Assembly: GCF_002964665.1 (NCBI RefSeq)
Contig: NZ_PQBZ01000013.1
Span: 434,001-498,000, forward strand
DNA: 64,000 nucleotides
From: Pseudoalteromonas sp. T1lg23B
GTDB taxonomy: Bacteria > Pseudomonadota > Gammaproteobacteria > Enterobacterales > Alteromonadaceae
Reading direction: 5' to 3'
The translations under genes were made by a program, and so were the position numbers. Shown here one piece after another: positions 17,342 through 27,111 of the stretch; within the stretch, counting starts at the first letter, position 1, and each line of letters opens with the position of its first letter. A model generated the notes under the pieces. That model worked only from the letters and a program-made list of their open reading frames with translations, did not search any database and was not told the origin of the DNA.

Positions 17342-18619
17342 GTGGCAAAACAAATTCAAGCAGTTCGAGGTATGAACGATTGTCTGCCTGGTACAACGCA
17401 AATATGGCAGAAGGTTGAAGAGACATTACGTAAAACGGTGGCGTCTTATGGTTATCAGGAGATCCGTTTTCCGATTGTTGAGTCTACCGATCTATTTAAG
17501 CGCTCTATCGGCGAAGTGACCGACATTGTTGAAAAGGAAATGTACACCTTTGATGATAGAAGCGGTGATAGCTTGACGCTTCGTCCTGAAGGGACCGCGG
17601 TATGTGTTCGTGCAGGAAATGAAAATGGCCTACTGTACAACCAAGAGCAGCGCCTTTGGTACATGGGCCCGATGTTCCGCCATGAGCGTCCACAAAAAGG
17701 ACGTTACCGTCAGTTCCATCAGTTCGGTGTAGAGACATTTGGTATTGCTAGCGCCGATATTGATGCGGAAGTGATCCTGATGACCGCGCGTTTGTGGAAA
17801 GAGTTTGGGATCAGCCAATATGTTCGCTTAGAACTTAACTCTTTGGGTTCAAATGAAGCGCGCGCGCAATATCGCGATGCCCTAGTTGCATTTTTAGAAC
17901 AGCACGTAGAGCAGTTAGACGAAGATAGTAAGCGTCGCATGCACAGTAATCCACTGCGTGTACTTGATAGTAAAAACCCTGAGGTACAGGCGCTACTGGT
18001 TGATGCGCCGAAGCTGTCAGAGCACTTAGACGATGAGTCAAAAGCACATTTTGCAAATTTATGTGAACGTTTAGATGCAGCTGGCGTCGAATACCAGGTT
18101 AATGAAAAGCTAGTTCGAGGCTTAGACTATTATAATCGCACTGTTTTTGAGTGGGTTACAGAAAGCCTTGGCGCTCAAGGAACTGTTTGTGCGGGTGGCC
18201 GTTACGATGGTTTGGTTGAGCAGCTTGGTGGTAAAGCCACCCCAGCAGTAGGTTTTGCCATGGGTCTAGAGCGTCTGGTACTGATGCTACAAGAGCTTGA
18301 GTGTGTTGGTCAGATTCGTCGCAGTGCGGATGTTTATGTTGCAGCGATGGGTGACAAAGCGAGCATTCAGGCACCAGTTATTGCCGAGCAATTGCGCACA
18401 GACGTGTCAGGGTTACGTGTCATGGTTCATGCCGGTGGTGGTAATTTCAAGAAACAATTAAAACGCGCAGATAAAAGCGATGCTTTAGTTGCCCTAATTT
18501 TGGGTGAAGATGAGCTTGCAGAAGGTAAAGTCACCGTAAAGTATCTGCGAGAACAAAAAGAACAAATTACAGTGTCGTTAGCTGAGGTAACAACCTTATT
18601 GCAAGCACTGACAGAATAA
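17342..18619 (+). CDS. hisS: histidyl-tRNA synthetase
   Basis: A 425-residue class II synthetase charging tRNA-His. Motif 1 region is at about residues 45-85. Motif 2 is [19 protein letters not shown], then the histidine-specific motifs [15 protein letters not shown] and AGGRYDGL, and motif 3 [13 protein letters not shown]. An anticodon-binding domain covers about 325-425. It starts at GTG, with TTTAGGAATTTCA upstream. A 168-bp gap separates it from ispG and contains a TATAAT (17258-17263), so it may have its own promoter as well as read-through. Confidence 0.97.
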   Translation: MAKQIQAVRGMNDCLPGTTQIWQKVEETLRKTVASYGYQEIRFPIVESTDLFKRSIGEVTDIVEKEMYTFDDRSGDSLTLRPEGTAVCVRAGNENGLLYNQEQRLWYMGPMFRHERPQKGRYRQFHQFGVETFGIASADIDAEVILMTARLWKEFGISQYVRLELNSLGSNEARAQYRDALVAFLEQHVEQLDEDSKRRMHSNPLRVLDSKNPEVQALLVDAPKLSEHLDDESKAHFANLCERLDAAGVEYQVNEKLVRGLDYYNRTVFEWVTESLGAQGTVCAGGRYDGLVEQLGGKATPAVGFAMGLERLVLMLQELECVGQIRRSADVYVAAMGDKASIQAPVIAEQLRTDVSGLRVMVHAGGGNFKKQLKRADKSDALVALILGEDELAEGKVTVKYLREQKEQITVSLAEVTTLLQALTE

Positions 18620-18628
18620 GAGGTTAGA

Positions 18629-19249
18629 ATGGAAATTTACTCAACAGAAGAACAACAGGCAGAAGCCATAAAACGATTTTTCCGCGAAAATGGCGTGTCG
18701 TTGACGTTGGGCATCGTGATTGGTCTGGGTGGTTTATATGGTTGGAAAGCTTACAACCAGAATCAAATTGACACCGCTGAAGCGACATCAAATGCATACA
18801 ATAAATTTGTTGAAAGTGATGACGTACTTGCTGCTAGTGAGAGCTTCGTTAAAGAGAATGCGGATTCTAGCTATGCAGTTTTAGCAGCGTTTGTTGCTGC
18901 CAAAGAAGCTGCCGATAAAGGACAACTTGATGTAGCTGCGCAAAAGCTGCAATGGGCTGCTGATAATGTAGCGAGTCCTGAATTAAAGGCAACCGCATTA
19001 ACTCGTTTGGCGCGCGTTCAACTCGCACAACAAAAGTTTGATGCTGCTATGGCGACGTTGGATCAGCCTATGCCTAGCAGTTTTAAAGCCCAAATCGCTG
19101 AAATTAAGGGTGATGCATTCTTAGCTCAGGGCGATAAAGAACAGGCAAAAAGCCAGTATCAGGTCGCTTTAGATGCGTCATCTGACAATGCAAATACTCT
19201 GCTGAAAATTAAGTTAGACGACTTAGCAGCCGCCCAGCCTGCTGCATAG
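18629..19249 (+). CDS. yfgM: YfgM periplasmic TPR-like ancillary SecYEG chaperone
   Basis: A 206-residue inner-membrane protein. A cytosolic N-terminus (EIYSTEEQQAEAIKRFFREN) precedes one transmembrane helix at about residues 22-43 (VSLTLGIVIGLGGLYGWKAY) and a periplasmic all-helical TPR domain. In E. coli YfgM associates with SecYEG and PpiD in a chaperone network and moderates the Rcs response. The TPR pattern is visible in the C-terminal ALTRLARVQLAQQKFDAAMA and GDAFLAQGDKEQAKSQYQVA. Its place between hisS and bamB is conserved. Confidence 0.94.
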   Translation: MEIYSTEEQQAEAIKRFFRENGVSLTLGIVIGLGGLYGWKAYNQNQIDTAEATSNAYNKFVESDDVLAASESFVKENADSSYAVLAAFVAAKEAADKGQLDVAAQKLQWAADNVASPELKATALTRLARVQLAQQKFDAAMATLDQPMPSSFKAQIAEIKGDAFLAQGDKEQAKSQYQVALDASSDNANTLLKIKLDDLAAAQPAA

Positions 19250-19260
19250 GAGTCATCAGC

Positions 19261-20439
19261 ATGAAGAAGCTTAGTATGGCAACCTTGGCGTTATGTATGG
19301 CGTCGTTGTTGGGGTGTTCATCAAGTGATGATGATGAAGATGAACTGGTATTGCCACAAATAACCAACCAGTTTGAAACGCAAATTCTATGGCAAGAAAG
19401 TGTGGGTAGTGGCGTTGAGCATTATTTCTCGCGACTGACTCCAGCTGTATATCAAGATATGGTATTTGTGGCTGAACGTTACGGTCGAGTTAAAGCGCTT
19501 AACGCTGATACAGGTAAAACCTTGTGGGAAACTGATACACGCAAAGCGCCTGCGTTTTGGCCGTGGGAAGATAACGACAGTGCTAAGTTGTCTGGCGGTA
19601 TCTTGCAAGCTTATGGCAACATTTATATCGGCTCTGAGCACGGTGAAGTGATTGCAATTAACAGAGATTCGGGTGAAATAGTTTGGCGCAAAAATGTGCC
19701 TGGTGAAGCACTTTCATCTCCAGCTGCGGGTGATGGACTGATATACGTTAACCTAGGATCGGGCAAGTTACTCGCTTTGCATCCTGATACAGGTGAAGAG
19801 CGTTGGCGCCATGAACAAGAAGTGCCGGCATTGACTCTACGAGGACTCAGTTCTCCAACTTCAGCAAATGGCGGTGTGCTATTTGGTGAGGAAAGTGGCA
19901 AGCTCTCAGTGTTAATCGCAGAAAATGGTTACAGTGCGTGGAGTGTTGACGTTGCTTTGGCTAAAGGTTCATCAGAGTTTGAACGTTTGGTAGATGTTGA
20001 TACTAAGCCTGTAGTTAGCGGCGCGTTAGTATATGCAATCGGCTATAATGGTAATTTAGCGGCAGTTGATGTTCGTAACGGTAACGTGGTTTGGAAGCGA
20101 GAATATAGTAGCTATCGCGATCTGACCATAGATCTAAATATTATTTATATTGTTGATAGCGATGGCGTGGTTTATGCCTTGGACAAAGAGTCAGGTATTG
20201 AACGCTGGAGTCAGCCAGCACTTAGAGGATGGTACTTAACAGCCCCTACGGTTGCAGGTAACTACATCGTCTTAGGTGATCAAGAAGGTAATCTTCATTG
20301 GCTTGATAAACAATCAGGTCAGCTAGTATCACGTGAATCGTTTGATAGTTCGGGCTTTTTTACTGAGCCAGTGAAAGCTGATGACAAACTTATTTTGTAC
20401 ACCCGAGATGGTGAAGTCAGCGCAGTAAAAATTCCGTAA
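19261..20439 (+). CDS. bamB: outer-membrane assembly lipoprotein BamB
   Basis: A 392-residue PQQ-like eight-bladed beta-propeller lipoprotein of the BAM complex. The lipoprotein signal MKKLSMATLALCMASLLGC (lipobox LLGC) precedes an acidic linker. Repeated blade motifs are RVKALNADTGKTLWETDT, EVIAINRDSGEIVWRKNV, KLLALHPDTGEERWRHE and VVYALDKESGIERWSQ. Length and organisation match E. coli BamB. GGAG precedes the ATG, 11 bp after yfgM. A terminator follows, so bamB may end a transcript before der. Confidence 0.96.
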   Translation: MKKLSMATLALCMASLLGCSSSDDDEDELVLPQITNQFETQILWQESVGSGVEHYFSRLTPAVYQDMVFVAERYGRVKALNADTGKTLWETDTRKAPAFWPWEDNDSAKLSGGILQAYGNIYIGSEHGEVIAINRDSGEIVWRKNVPGEALSSPAAGDGLIYVNLGSGKLLALHPDTGEERWRHEQEVPALTLRGLSSPTSANGGVLFGEESGKLSVLIAENGYSAWSVDVALAKGSSEFERLVDVDTKPVVSGALVYAIGYNGNLAAVDVRNGNVVWKREYSSYRDLTIDLNIIYIVDSDGVVYALDKESGIERWSQPALRGWYLTAPTVAGNYIVLGDQEGNLHWLDKQSGQLVSRESFDSSGFFTEPVKADDKLILYTRDGEVSAVKIP

Positions 20440-20464
20440 CACTTAATATTTAGTTAAGTTTGTT

Positions 20465-20489
20465 AAGGCTTCGCTTTGCGAAGCCTTTT
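20465..20489 (+). terminator. intrinsic terminator after bamB
   Basis: A 10-bp perfect stem AAGGCTTCGC / GCGAAGCCTT with a TTT loop and trailing T residues. The T-tract is short, so some read-through into der is likely. Confidence 0.75.
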
Positions 20490-20512
20490 GTTGTTTATTA
20501 AAGAGGTAGTCT

Positions 20513-21982
20513 ATGCTTCCGGTGATCGCTCTTGTTGGGCGACCTAATGTGGGTAAATCCACACTGTTTAACCGCTTAACGCGTACTAGAGATGCTTTGG
20601 TGGCTGATTTTCCAGGTCTTACGCGTGACCGTAAGTACGGCCAAGCCAATTATGATGGGTATGAGTTCATCGTGGTCGATACTGGCGGTATTGATGGCTC
20701 TGAAGAAGGTATTGAAACAGAAATGGCCGAGCAATCGCTGTTAGCGATTGAAGAAGCTGATATTGTACTCTTTCTGGTTGATGCGCGTGCGGGTATGAAC
20801 GCTGCTGATCAGGCTATTGCGCAACACTTACGTAAACAGCAAAAAAAATGCTTTTTGGTTGCCAATAAGACTGATGGTATTGACGCAGATTCTAGCTGCG
20901 CTGAATTTTATCAGCTAGCGCTAGGTGAAGTGTATCAAATTGCTGCGGCACATGGCCGTGGGGTAACTCAATTACTTGAGGTGACCTTACAGCCCGTTAT
21001 CGCTGAGCTTGCCAGTCAAGAAGATGAACTACAGCAAGATGATACTGAGTTAGCTGAGTTATATCTTGAAGGCGAAGACGGTGAAGATGGCAAATCAGGT
21101 TTTGAAGACAAACCCATTAAGCTTGCTATCATTGGCCGTCCTAATGTTGGTAAGTCAACACTAACTAATCGTATCTTAGGTGAAGAAAGGGTGATTGTGT
21201 ATGATATGCCAGGCACAACGCGAGACTCTATCTACATCCCAATGACACGAAATGAGCGTGAATACGTGCTTATCGATACGGCTGGTGTGCGTAAGCGTAA
21301 GAAAGTCAGCGATGTGGTCGAAAAGTTTTCGGTGATCAAAACACTTAAAGCGATTGAAGATGCGAACGTTGTATTGTTGGTGGTTGATGCAAGAGAAGGT
21401 ATTTCAGATCAAGATCTTAGCTTGTTAGGATTTGCCCTTAACTCAGGTCGATCATTGGTGATAGCGGTGAACAAGTGGGATGGGTTGGATGACTACGTAA
21501 AAGAGCGTATTAAGTCTGAACTTGACCGCAGACTCGGGTTTATCGATTTTGCCCGTTTACACTTCATCTCTGCCCTACATGGTACAGGCGTGGGTCACCT
21601 GTTTGAATCGGTGAACGAAGCTTACGAGTCAGCGACTAAGCGTATTAGCACTGCAATGCTGCGTCGTATTATGGATATGGCACAAGCAGATCACCAGCCA
21701 CCACTGGTACGTGGTCGCCGTGTGAAACTCAAGTATGCTCACGCTGGTGGTTATAATCCACCAAGGATTGTTATTCATGGCAATCAGGTTCACGACCTGC
21801 CTGATAGCTACAAACGTTATTTGATGAACTACTATCGAAAAGCGCTCAATATTATGGGCACGCCGATAAAGATAGAGTTCCGAGAAGGGGATAACCCTTA
21901 CGCTGGTCGCAGTAACAAAATGACTTTATCTCAAAAGCGTAAGCTCAGAGCATTTACCAAAGAGAATCGTAACAAGTCATAA
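20513..21982 (+). CDS. der: ribosome biogenesis GTPase Der (EngA)
   Basis: A 489-residue tandem GTPase needed for 50S assembly. GTPase 1 has G1 GRPNVGKST at about residues 8-16, DTGG (G3) and NKTD (G4). After an acidic linker (about 165-195), GTPase 2 has GRPNVGKST at about 209-217, DTAG and NKWD. A KH-like C-terminal domain follows with [12 protein letters not shown] and a basic tail. Both G domains look intact. It starts at ATG with AGAGGTAG upstream. The order bamB-der is conserved in gammaproteobacteria. Confidence 0.98.
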   Translation: MLPVIALVGRPNVGKSTLFNRLTRTRDALVADFPGLTRDRKYGQANYDGYEFIVVDTGGIDGSEEGIETEMAEQSLLAIEEADIVLFLVDARAGMNAADQAIAQHLRKQQKKCFLVANKTDGIDADSSCAEFYQLALGEVYQIAAAHGRGVTQLLEVTLQPVIAELASQEDELQQDDTELAELYLEGEDGEDGKSGFEDKPIKLAIIGRPNVGKSTLTNRILGEERVIVYDMPGTTRDSIYIPMTRNEREYVLIDTAGVRKRKKVSDVVEKFSVIKTLKAIEDANVVLLVVDAREGISDQDLSLLGFALNSGRSLVIAVNKWDGLDDYVKERIKSELDRRLGFIDFARLHFISALHGTGVGHLFESVNEAYESATKRISTAMLRRIMDMAQADHQPPLVRGRRVKLKYAHAGGYNPPRIVIHGNQVHDLPDSYKRYLMNYYRKALNIMGTPIKIEFREGDNPYAGRSNKMTLSQKRKLRAFTKENRNKS

Positions 21983-21989
21983 TTTCAGT

Positions 21990-22021
21990 AAAAAAACGAC
22001 ACTCAATGTGTCGTTTTTTTT
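21990..22021 (+). terminator. der intrinsic terminator
   Basis: AAAAAACGACAC / GTGTCGTTTTTT stem with a TCAAT loop and a long T run, 8 bp after the der stop. Confidence 0.92.
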
Positions 22022-22139
22022 ACCTTCACAATATCCACAGATTTGCGCAAAAGTTGTCGCACGCTTTGATTGTATTTTGCCCCGTTTTGATTTTATGCTT
22101 AAGTAAAACAAAGCCCGATGTGAACAGGGCTGTGATTAA

Positions 22140-22544
22140 ATGAGTGAAGTATTCATGCGCTATGCAAAAACAATCATATATGTAGACAATGTTGAAGAAG
22201 TTTTAGATTTCTATTATCAAGCTTTTGGATTAAGCACTCTAGCCTTAACAGAGTCGGGAGATTATGGTGAGATAGACAGTGGTGAGGTGATTTTGGGATT
22301 TGCGTCTCATCCTTTGGCACAAGCACAATTTAAGCAAAGCTATATTCGTGCCCAGCCTAAGCAGCCAGCATTGGGCTTTGAGTTGACCCTATGTTGTAGC
22401 AACGTAAGTGAAAGTTATGACAGAGCGGTAATCGCTGGTGCTGAGCCATTAATGCCGCCAAGCGTTAAGGGCGAAGGCGCGCAGGCATATGTGCGCGCCA
22501 TAGAAGGAACACTTATAGCGCTAGTCAACGAGCGCGCGAGCTAG
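22140..22544 (+). CDS. VOC (glyoxalase/bleomycin-resistance) superfamily protein
   Basis: A 134-residue protein with the paired beta-alpha-beta-beta-beta pattern of the vicinal oxygen chelate fold: YAKTIIYVDNVEEVLDFYYQ in the first module and YDRAVIAGAEPLMPP with AYVRAIEGTLIALV in the second. The usual first metal histidine is missing, so it may not be a classic metal-dependent lyase. The start is uncertain: ATG at 22140 or an in-frame ATG at 22155. It overlaps the convergent DUF2750 gene by 24 bp at the 3' ends. The substrate is unknown. Confidence 0.78.
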   Translation: MSEVFMRYAKTIIYVDNVEEVLDFYYQAFGLSTLALTESGDYGEIDSGEVILGFASHPLAQAQFKQSYIRAQPKQPALGFELTLCCSNVSESYDRAVIAGAEPLMPPSVKGEGAQAYVRAIEGTLIALVNERAS

Positions 22545-22871
22545 TCCGACAGGTTCAATCTCTACGCACACATTGTCATCATTCCAGTTTAGGCCAAACA
22601 AGGCTTGATCTTCATTGAGATCTTCAACCCATTCATCTAAAAACTCATCCAGAGCGATGGCCACGGGTGAATAATCCTGCCATTCGTCTTTGCACTGCGC
22701 CTGTGCTTTTTGCTCACTGTCCCAGATTAGCAATACATCAGTTTCTTCGAACTGATTTGATTCACACACTACAACACCACCATCTTCTGCACCTAGTGCC
22801 CAAATTTGATCATTCTTGCGCACTTGCTCTACAAAGGTGACTAATTCTGATTCTATTTCAATGTCGTTCAT
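22521..22871 (-). CDS. DUF2750-like acidic protein
   Basis: A 116-residue, strongly acidic cytosolic protein. The pattern VEQVRKNDQIWALGAEDGGV, then LLIWDSEQKAQ and the C-terminal FGLNWNDD fits the DUF2750 family as I remember it; function unknown. I chose the ATG at 22871, preceded by AGAGGTAAAGAAA, over an ATG at 22949 that would overlap the upstream gene by 53 bp. Its 3' end overlaps the convergent VOC gene. It is probably cotranscribed with the GST-like gene. Confidence 0.72.
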   Translation of the reverse strand: MNDIEIESELVTFVEQVRKNDQIWALGAEDGGVVVCESNQFEETDVLLIWDSEQKAQAQCKDEWQDYSPVAIALDEFLDEWVEDLNEDQALFGLNWNDDNVCVEIEPVGLARALVD

Positions 22872-22896
22872 TTTCTTTACCTCTTTGATTTGATCA

Positions 22897-23475
22897 TCAT
22901 ATTCTTGGATCAGAATGTGTACTTCCCGGTAAACTTTTGTGAACTTCATAGAAGCTCAGCAGTGCGTTGTAGGGTGCCAATTCGGCTAAAGATCTAAATA
23001 TGATCCAATCCAGCAAGCAGTATAAACTGATCTTCAAATAGTCGCAGTCTAAAAAATCAGTTTTAACGCATTGTTCATTTAAATCGGTTAATACGGCTGC
23101 AATACGCTCTCTTTGCAAATTAAAAAATAAAACATCACTATGAATATCAAAGCCTGAGCGCGAACATAACAGTAGTTCTACCAGTGAATCATTACACGCA
23201 TTAATGTTGGTCAGTTGATTTTCCTGCCAGTAGCTCATCTTCGTTAAGTTAAATTTGTCTGTGAGGTATCTTTGTATCACGCCAGAGTCACATACAGTGT
23301 GCTCTCCATCCACAAGGAAAGGAATTTTCCTTGCTGGGTTATTGGCGACTAACACCGCTTTGCCTTCTTCACTGAAAATATCTAAATGTCGATAATCAAT
23401 GTTTAAGTTGTGAAAGGCGCATAACATCCGAATACGACGAGCATAAGGAGAGGTATTAGAACCGTATAGTTGCAT
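22897..23475 (-). CDS. glutathione S-transferase family protein
   Basis: A 192-residue GST-like protein. The N-terminal thioredoxin fold opens with MQLYGSNTSPYARRIRMLCA, with SPYARR as the family signature in place of a catalytic Tyr. NPARKIPFLVDGEHTVCDSG contains the cis-Pro loop and the glutathione-binding DSG, and a helical C-terminal domain follows. It is slightly shorter than usual (200-220). The function could be glutathione conjugation or reduction, or a stringent-starvation-like role. It is followed 25 bp later by the DUF2750-like gene. Confidence 0.82.
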   Translation of the reverse strand: MQLYGSNTSPYARRIRMLCAFHNLNIDYRHLDIFSEEGKAVLVANNPARKIPFLVDGEHTVCDSGVIQRYLTDKFNLTKMSYWQENQLTNINACNDSLVELLLCSRSGFDIHSDVLFFNLQRERIAAVLTDLNEQCVKTDFLDCDYLKISLYCLLDWIIFRSLAELAPYNALLSFYEVHKSLPGSTHSDPRI

Positions 23476-23543
23476 AGTATTTCCTTATCAAACAAGGTAT
23501 AAAAAAAGCCGCATAGAGCGGCCTCACTAATATAATTAATAAG

Positions 23544-23825
23544 TTACTCGGAGCGGCTAGTAACTTCAAGTAAGTGAAACCCAAATTGTGTTTGCACAGG
23601 ACCCTGCACTTCATTAATTGGTGCCGAAAAAACGACTTTGTCAAATTCTGGTACCATCATGCCGGGACCAAACTCTCCTAATGCGCCGCCATCTTGTCCA
23701 GATGGACAGCTTGAGTACTGTTTTGCCAACTCTGCAAAGTCCTCACCGGCTGCGATACGGGCTTTCAAATCTAAACATTCAGCTTCACTATCAACTAATA
23801 TGTGTCTTGCACTTGCAACTGTCAT
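23544..23825 (-). CDS. ppiC: cytoplasmic parvulin peptidyl-prolyl isomerase
   Basis: A 93-residue single-domain parvulin, the same length as E. coli PpiC. Landmarks are ASARHILV at the start, EDFAELAKQYSSCPSGQDGG, LGEFGPGMMVPEFDKVVFS and the end VQTQFGFHLLEV. These include both conserved histidines and the Met/Phe pocket. There is no signal peptide, so it acts in the cytosol on X-Pro bonds. It appears to be a single-gene unit 68 bp upstream of the GST gene. Confidence 0.95.
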   Translation of the reverse strand: MTVASARHILVDSEAECLDLKARIAAGEDFAELAKQYSSCPSGQDGGALGEFGPGMMVPEFDKVVFSAPINEVQGPVQTQFGFHLLEVTSRSE

Positions 23826-23904
23826 ACGCTCTCCATAATTTGCTTATGATTATTTTTTTGCTCAAACTTTATTCTAATACAAGAACATTAAAAACTCACG
23901 ATTT

Positions 23905-24450
23905 CTACTGTAGTGCTTTTTCGATGGCACTGGTTAGCTCTTTAGATAAAGGCTTAGTGCGGCTGTTAAAGCGCGTAACTTGTTTTCTATCTGCGGATAC
24001 TAAGTATTTGTAAAAATTCCAGTTGGGGGAGCTAGTTTGTTCGTTTAGGTATTGAAAAATAGGGTTTGCATCGTCCCCACGCACTGCTGAGGTGGCAAAC
24101 ATATTGAAAGTGACGCCGTAGTTTATAAAACAGACCTTAGCAGTATCTTTTTCATCATTTTCTTCTTGAAAGAAATCATCTGATGGGAAACCAAGTACCA
24201 CCAACCCCTTATCTTGATAGGTTTTATGAAGCTCTTCTAGGCCAGTAAATTGATCTGTAAAGCCGCAGTTACTAGCGGTGTTGACGATTAATAAAGGCTT
24301 GTTTTTAAACTGGCATAGATTGATTGTGTCTTCTGAACGCAATTTTCTAAGCTCTACATTAGTGAAGTCGTCACATTCACTGGCTAATGGTTGTGTACTG
24401 GCCAAAATGCCGCACAATACAAAGGTTCGAAACATTAATTTTCTGAACAC
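23905..24450 (-). CDS. exported glutathione peroxidase-family thiol peroxidase
   Basis: A 181-residue protein with a signal peptide (FRTFVLCGILASTQPLASEC), so probably periplasmic. The GPX motif NTASNCGFTDQF carries a peroxidatic cysteine, not selenocysteine. The second motif VLGFPSDDFFQEE keeps the catalytic Gln with a one-residue deletion relative to FPCNQFGxQE. PNWNFYKYLV holds the Trp-Asn of the tetrad. It probably uses thioredoxin-like reductants instead of glutathione, as most bacterial members do. It starts at GTG with GAGGGAAAG upstream. Exported GPX variants of this type occur in marine gammaproteobacteria. Confidence 0.85.
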   Translation of the reverse strand: MFRKLMFRTFVLCGILASTQPLASECDDFTNVELRKLRSEDTINLCQFKNKPLLIVNTASNCGFTDQFTGLEELHKTYQDKGLVVLGFPSDDFFQEENDEKDTAKVCFINYGVTFNMFATSAVRGDDANPIFQYLNEQTSSPNWNFYKYLVSADRKQVTRFNSRTKPLSKELTSAIEKALQ

Positions 24451-24521
24451 TGGCTTTCCCTCTATGATGAATATCTTCTATGATACGCCAACATCTAAAA
24501 TTTTGATCAAGTTTTTCGACA

Positions 24522-25009
24522 ATGACAATAAGAGTAGCACAGCGCAGTGACTTACAGCATATCGTTGACATTTATAATGAAACGATTGCTGGTCGAATGG
24601 TCACAGCAGATACCGAGCCAACAAGTTTGCACAACGTTTACCATGGTTCGACAGTCATCATGCACGTCGTCCATTATTTGTATATGAATCTGGTGGCGAA
24701 ATATTGGCTTGGCTAAGTTTTAAATCCTTTTATGGTCGCCCAGCCTATGATCAAACGTGTGAAGTTAGCATTTACATTGCGACAAGCGCACGAGGAAAGG
24801 GGCTTGGACACACTCTAATGGCATTTGCACAAAACCACGCGCCCAGTATTGGCGTGACAACGCTATTAGGATTTATTTTTAGTCATAACACGCCGAGCAT
24901 CAGTTTATTTAAAAAGCATGGCTTTAGTTGTTGGGGGGAACTGCCTGAGGTCGCAGTGATGGATGATAAACATTACAATCTAACGATTATGGGCAAGCAC
25001 TTGAAGTAA
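24522..25009 (+). pseudogene. GNAT N-acetyltransferase (YncA/PAT-like), broken by a -1 frameshift
   Basis: The first frame (24522-24716) reads RVAQRSDLQHIVDIYNETIA and GRMVTADTEPTSL, typical of phosphinothricin/methionine-sulfoximine acetyltransferases. At about 24630 the frame is lost. Reading one frame over continues as RLPWFDSHHARRPLFVYES then GGEILAWLSFKSFYGRPAYD, the expected family sequence, into 24704-25009. That part contains the acetyl-CoA loop RGKGLG and the C-terminal LFKKHGF. A single missing base restores one 163-residue protein. It is either a recent pseudogene or a sequencing error. The rest of the gene shows no decay. Confidence 0.85.
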
Positions 25010-25086
25010 CCTTTGACGAACGATATTCAGGTGCTCAAAAATTCGTCTACACTAGAAACACACTAAGGATAAATCTGTGTAGCAAT

Positions 25087-27033
25087 ATGACGAACAAGGT
25101 TTTGATCATCGACAGTAACAGTGTGTTGGCAATGCGTCTCAAAGTGTTGTTTGAACTGTTGGGGGGAGAGGTTGAGCATATTCATTACAGAATGCTTGAA
25201 CAACTCGATGATCTTACCGAGTATAAAGCGGTGGCGATTGCCAACGGCATTCCGAATACCTATCTTGATAAACTCGCTACACTGCGTGAACACGATAAAC
25301 TTATTTTATTAGCTCCTAAACCTGACAATGCACAGCAGTTGGCAATTTTCAGTCAATTTAATAAAGCATTGCCCAATGGCATTGTGGTATATCCATTTTT
25401 TTCTAATAAGGAAATAACGAATCTACTCGAAAGGGTATTTGAAATAGGCGCAGAAAGCCGCTTGGTTTTACCGACCGTTCTCTTGGTTGATCATTCAATT
25501 CCTCGCCTAGCTGACCTAGCTTCAAGTTTATCTGGGGCACAACTACAAGTTTTTACTGCCGAGTCGAGCTTTGCAGGATTAGCACAGGCGCAGAAGTTGA
25601 GTATCGATCTTCTTATTGCTGCCTTTGAACCTCATGATAAAAGTGCGTTGGAGTTGTTTAGTCAGCTCAAGTCAATCAATTCTGGCATACGTTGTTTATT
25701 GTACACCGAAAAAGCCGACCAAATAGATATGTTAGAAGCGATTCGTCAAGGAGTTGAGGATGTACTCATTAGTCCGTTTGATGATGGTGATTTATTAAAA
25801 GCCTTACACAAACTTTGGCAAACAGAAATGCTAAAACGACACAATCAGGAGCTGGTCGAGCGGTTACAAGATACGGTAGATGCGCTGATTGAGCGTGATA
25901 GTTTGCTGCGTGTGATTTATAAACACACCCCAGACTCAATTATGCTATTCACACGCAACGGCAATATTATTGAGGGTAATGATGCGTGTGTTGAGTTATT
26001 TCAATGTTCACAAGAAAAAATACGTTCAAGGTCTATATTTGAAATTTTTGATGAAGAGTCAGTTGCGAGTTTGAAGCAGCACATACAAGAGCTTAAAGGT
26101 AAAAGGAGCTTTGACTGTGAGTTATTACTTACTCACGAAAATAAAAACGTGCCTTTGATGGGCACATTTCATGAGATTGACCATCATGGCGAATTAGCTT
26201 TTTCGGTTATTTTAAAGAATGTGACGCACTTGAAAAAAAGACAGCAGGTGTTGGAAGAGGCAAAAGAAGTGCTTGAAGCGGAGGTTCAGGCCCGAACTGC
26301 GCAGTTACAAAAAGCGAAAGAAGCAGCGGAGGCTGCGAATGTGAGTAAGTCTGAATTTTTAGCCAATATGTCGCACGAGTTGCGCACACCCATGCACTCT
26401 ATTTTGAGCTTTGCGCGCTTTGGCATCGACAAGCTTGCCGGTGATGAGGTACCCGTTGATAAGTTGAGTAAGTATTTATCTAGAATAGAAACCAGCGGTG
26501 AGCGGTTGTTGCTGTTGCTGAATAACTTGCTGGATTTATCAAAGTTGGATGCCGGACGGTTTCCTTTCAATCCAAGTGTTCAAGACTTGTGCACCATAGT
26601 TAAAACAGGTATCGATGATGTCTCAGGCAGCGCTCTGGCCAAGCAAATCAACTTTAAATTATCAGCTCCAAAAGAAGCTGTATTGGTTTCCTGTGATTCT
26701 GAGCAGATGAATCAGATCATACGCAATTTATTGGGTAACGCGATTAAATTTAGCCCTGAACATGCGTGTGTATTTATTAACGTAAAAGCGTTAGATGATT
26801 CAGTAAAAATCGAAATTCGCGATCAGGGAGTCGGCATTCCAAAAGATGAATTGGATAAAATATTTTCTAAGTTTGTGCAAAGTAGTACGACGAACAGTGG
26901 CGCTGGTGGTACGGGCTTAGGGTTGGCGATCTGTAAGGAGTTTGTGTTGTTGCATAAAGGGAAAATATACGCCACAAATAATGATGATGCCGGTGCAACG
27001 ATGCATATAGAGCTACCTAGAGATAAACAGTGA
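25087..27033 (+). CDS. hybrid-like sensor histidine kinase with two degenerate receivers and PAS
   Basis: A 648-residue soluble kinase. Residues 1-118 and about 128-245 look like two receiver domains, but the phospho-acceptor Asp is lost in both (KAVAIANGIP; DLLIAAFEPHD). A PAS domain follows at about 265-385, then a coiled coil. HisKA comes next, with the phospho-His in SEFLANMSHELRTPMHS (about 430), and a HATPase_c domain with LLGNAIKFSP, DQGVGIP and GTGLGLAI. There are no membrane helices, so the signal is cytosolic or comes from partner proteins. It lies 78 bp upstream of a response regulator, its likely target. Confidence 0.88.
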   Translation: MTNKVLIIDSNSVLAMRLKVLFELLGGEVEHIHYRMLEQLDDLTEYKAVAIANGIPNTYLDKLATLREHDKLILLAPKPDNAQQLAIFSQFNKALPNGIVVYPFFSNKEITNLLERVFEIGAESRLVLPTVLLVDHSIPRLADLASSLSGAQLQVFTAESSFAGLAQAQKLSIDLLIAAFEPHDKSALELFSQLKSINSGIRCLLYTEKADQIDMLEAIRQGVEDVLISPFDDGDLLKALHKLWQTEMLKRHNQELVERLQDTVDALIERDSLLRVIYKHTPDSIMLFTRNGNIIEGNDACVELFQCSQEKIRSRSIFEIFDEESVASLKQHIQELKGKRSFDCELLLTHENKNVPLMGTFHEIDHHGELAFSVILKNVTHLKKRQQVLEEAKEVLEAEVQARTAQLQKAKEAAEAANVSKSEFLANMSHELRTPMHSILSFARFGIDKLAGDEVPVDKLSKYLSRIETSGERLLLLLNNLLDLSKLDAGRFPFNPSVQDLCTIVKTGIDDVSGSALAKQINFKLSAPKEAVLVSCDSEQMNQIIRNLLGNAIKFSPEHACVFINVKALDDSVKIEIRDQGVGIPKDELDKIFSKFVQSSTTNSGAGGTGLGLAICKEFVLLHKGKIYATNNDDAGATMHIELPRDKQ

Positions 27034-27111
27034 AGCACTGCTTTACATTCGCGTAACTGAGTAAGCAAGGCTATAACTATAAAGGTTTACGATAATACAA
27101 GGAGTTTAAGT

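Noticed and set aside
23905..24450. Selenoprotein possibility for the glutathione peroxidase
   Set aside because: The active-site codon encodes cysteine and no in-frame TGA or SECIS-like hairpin is needed.
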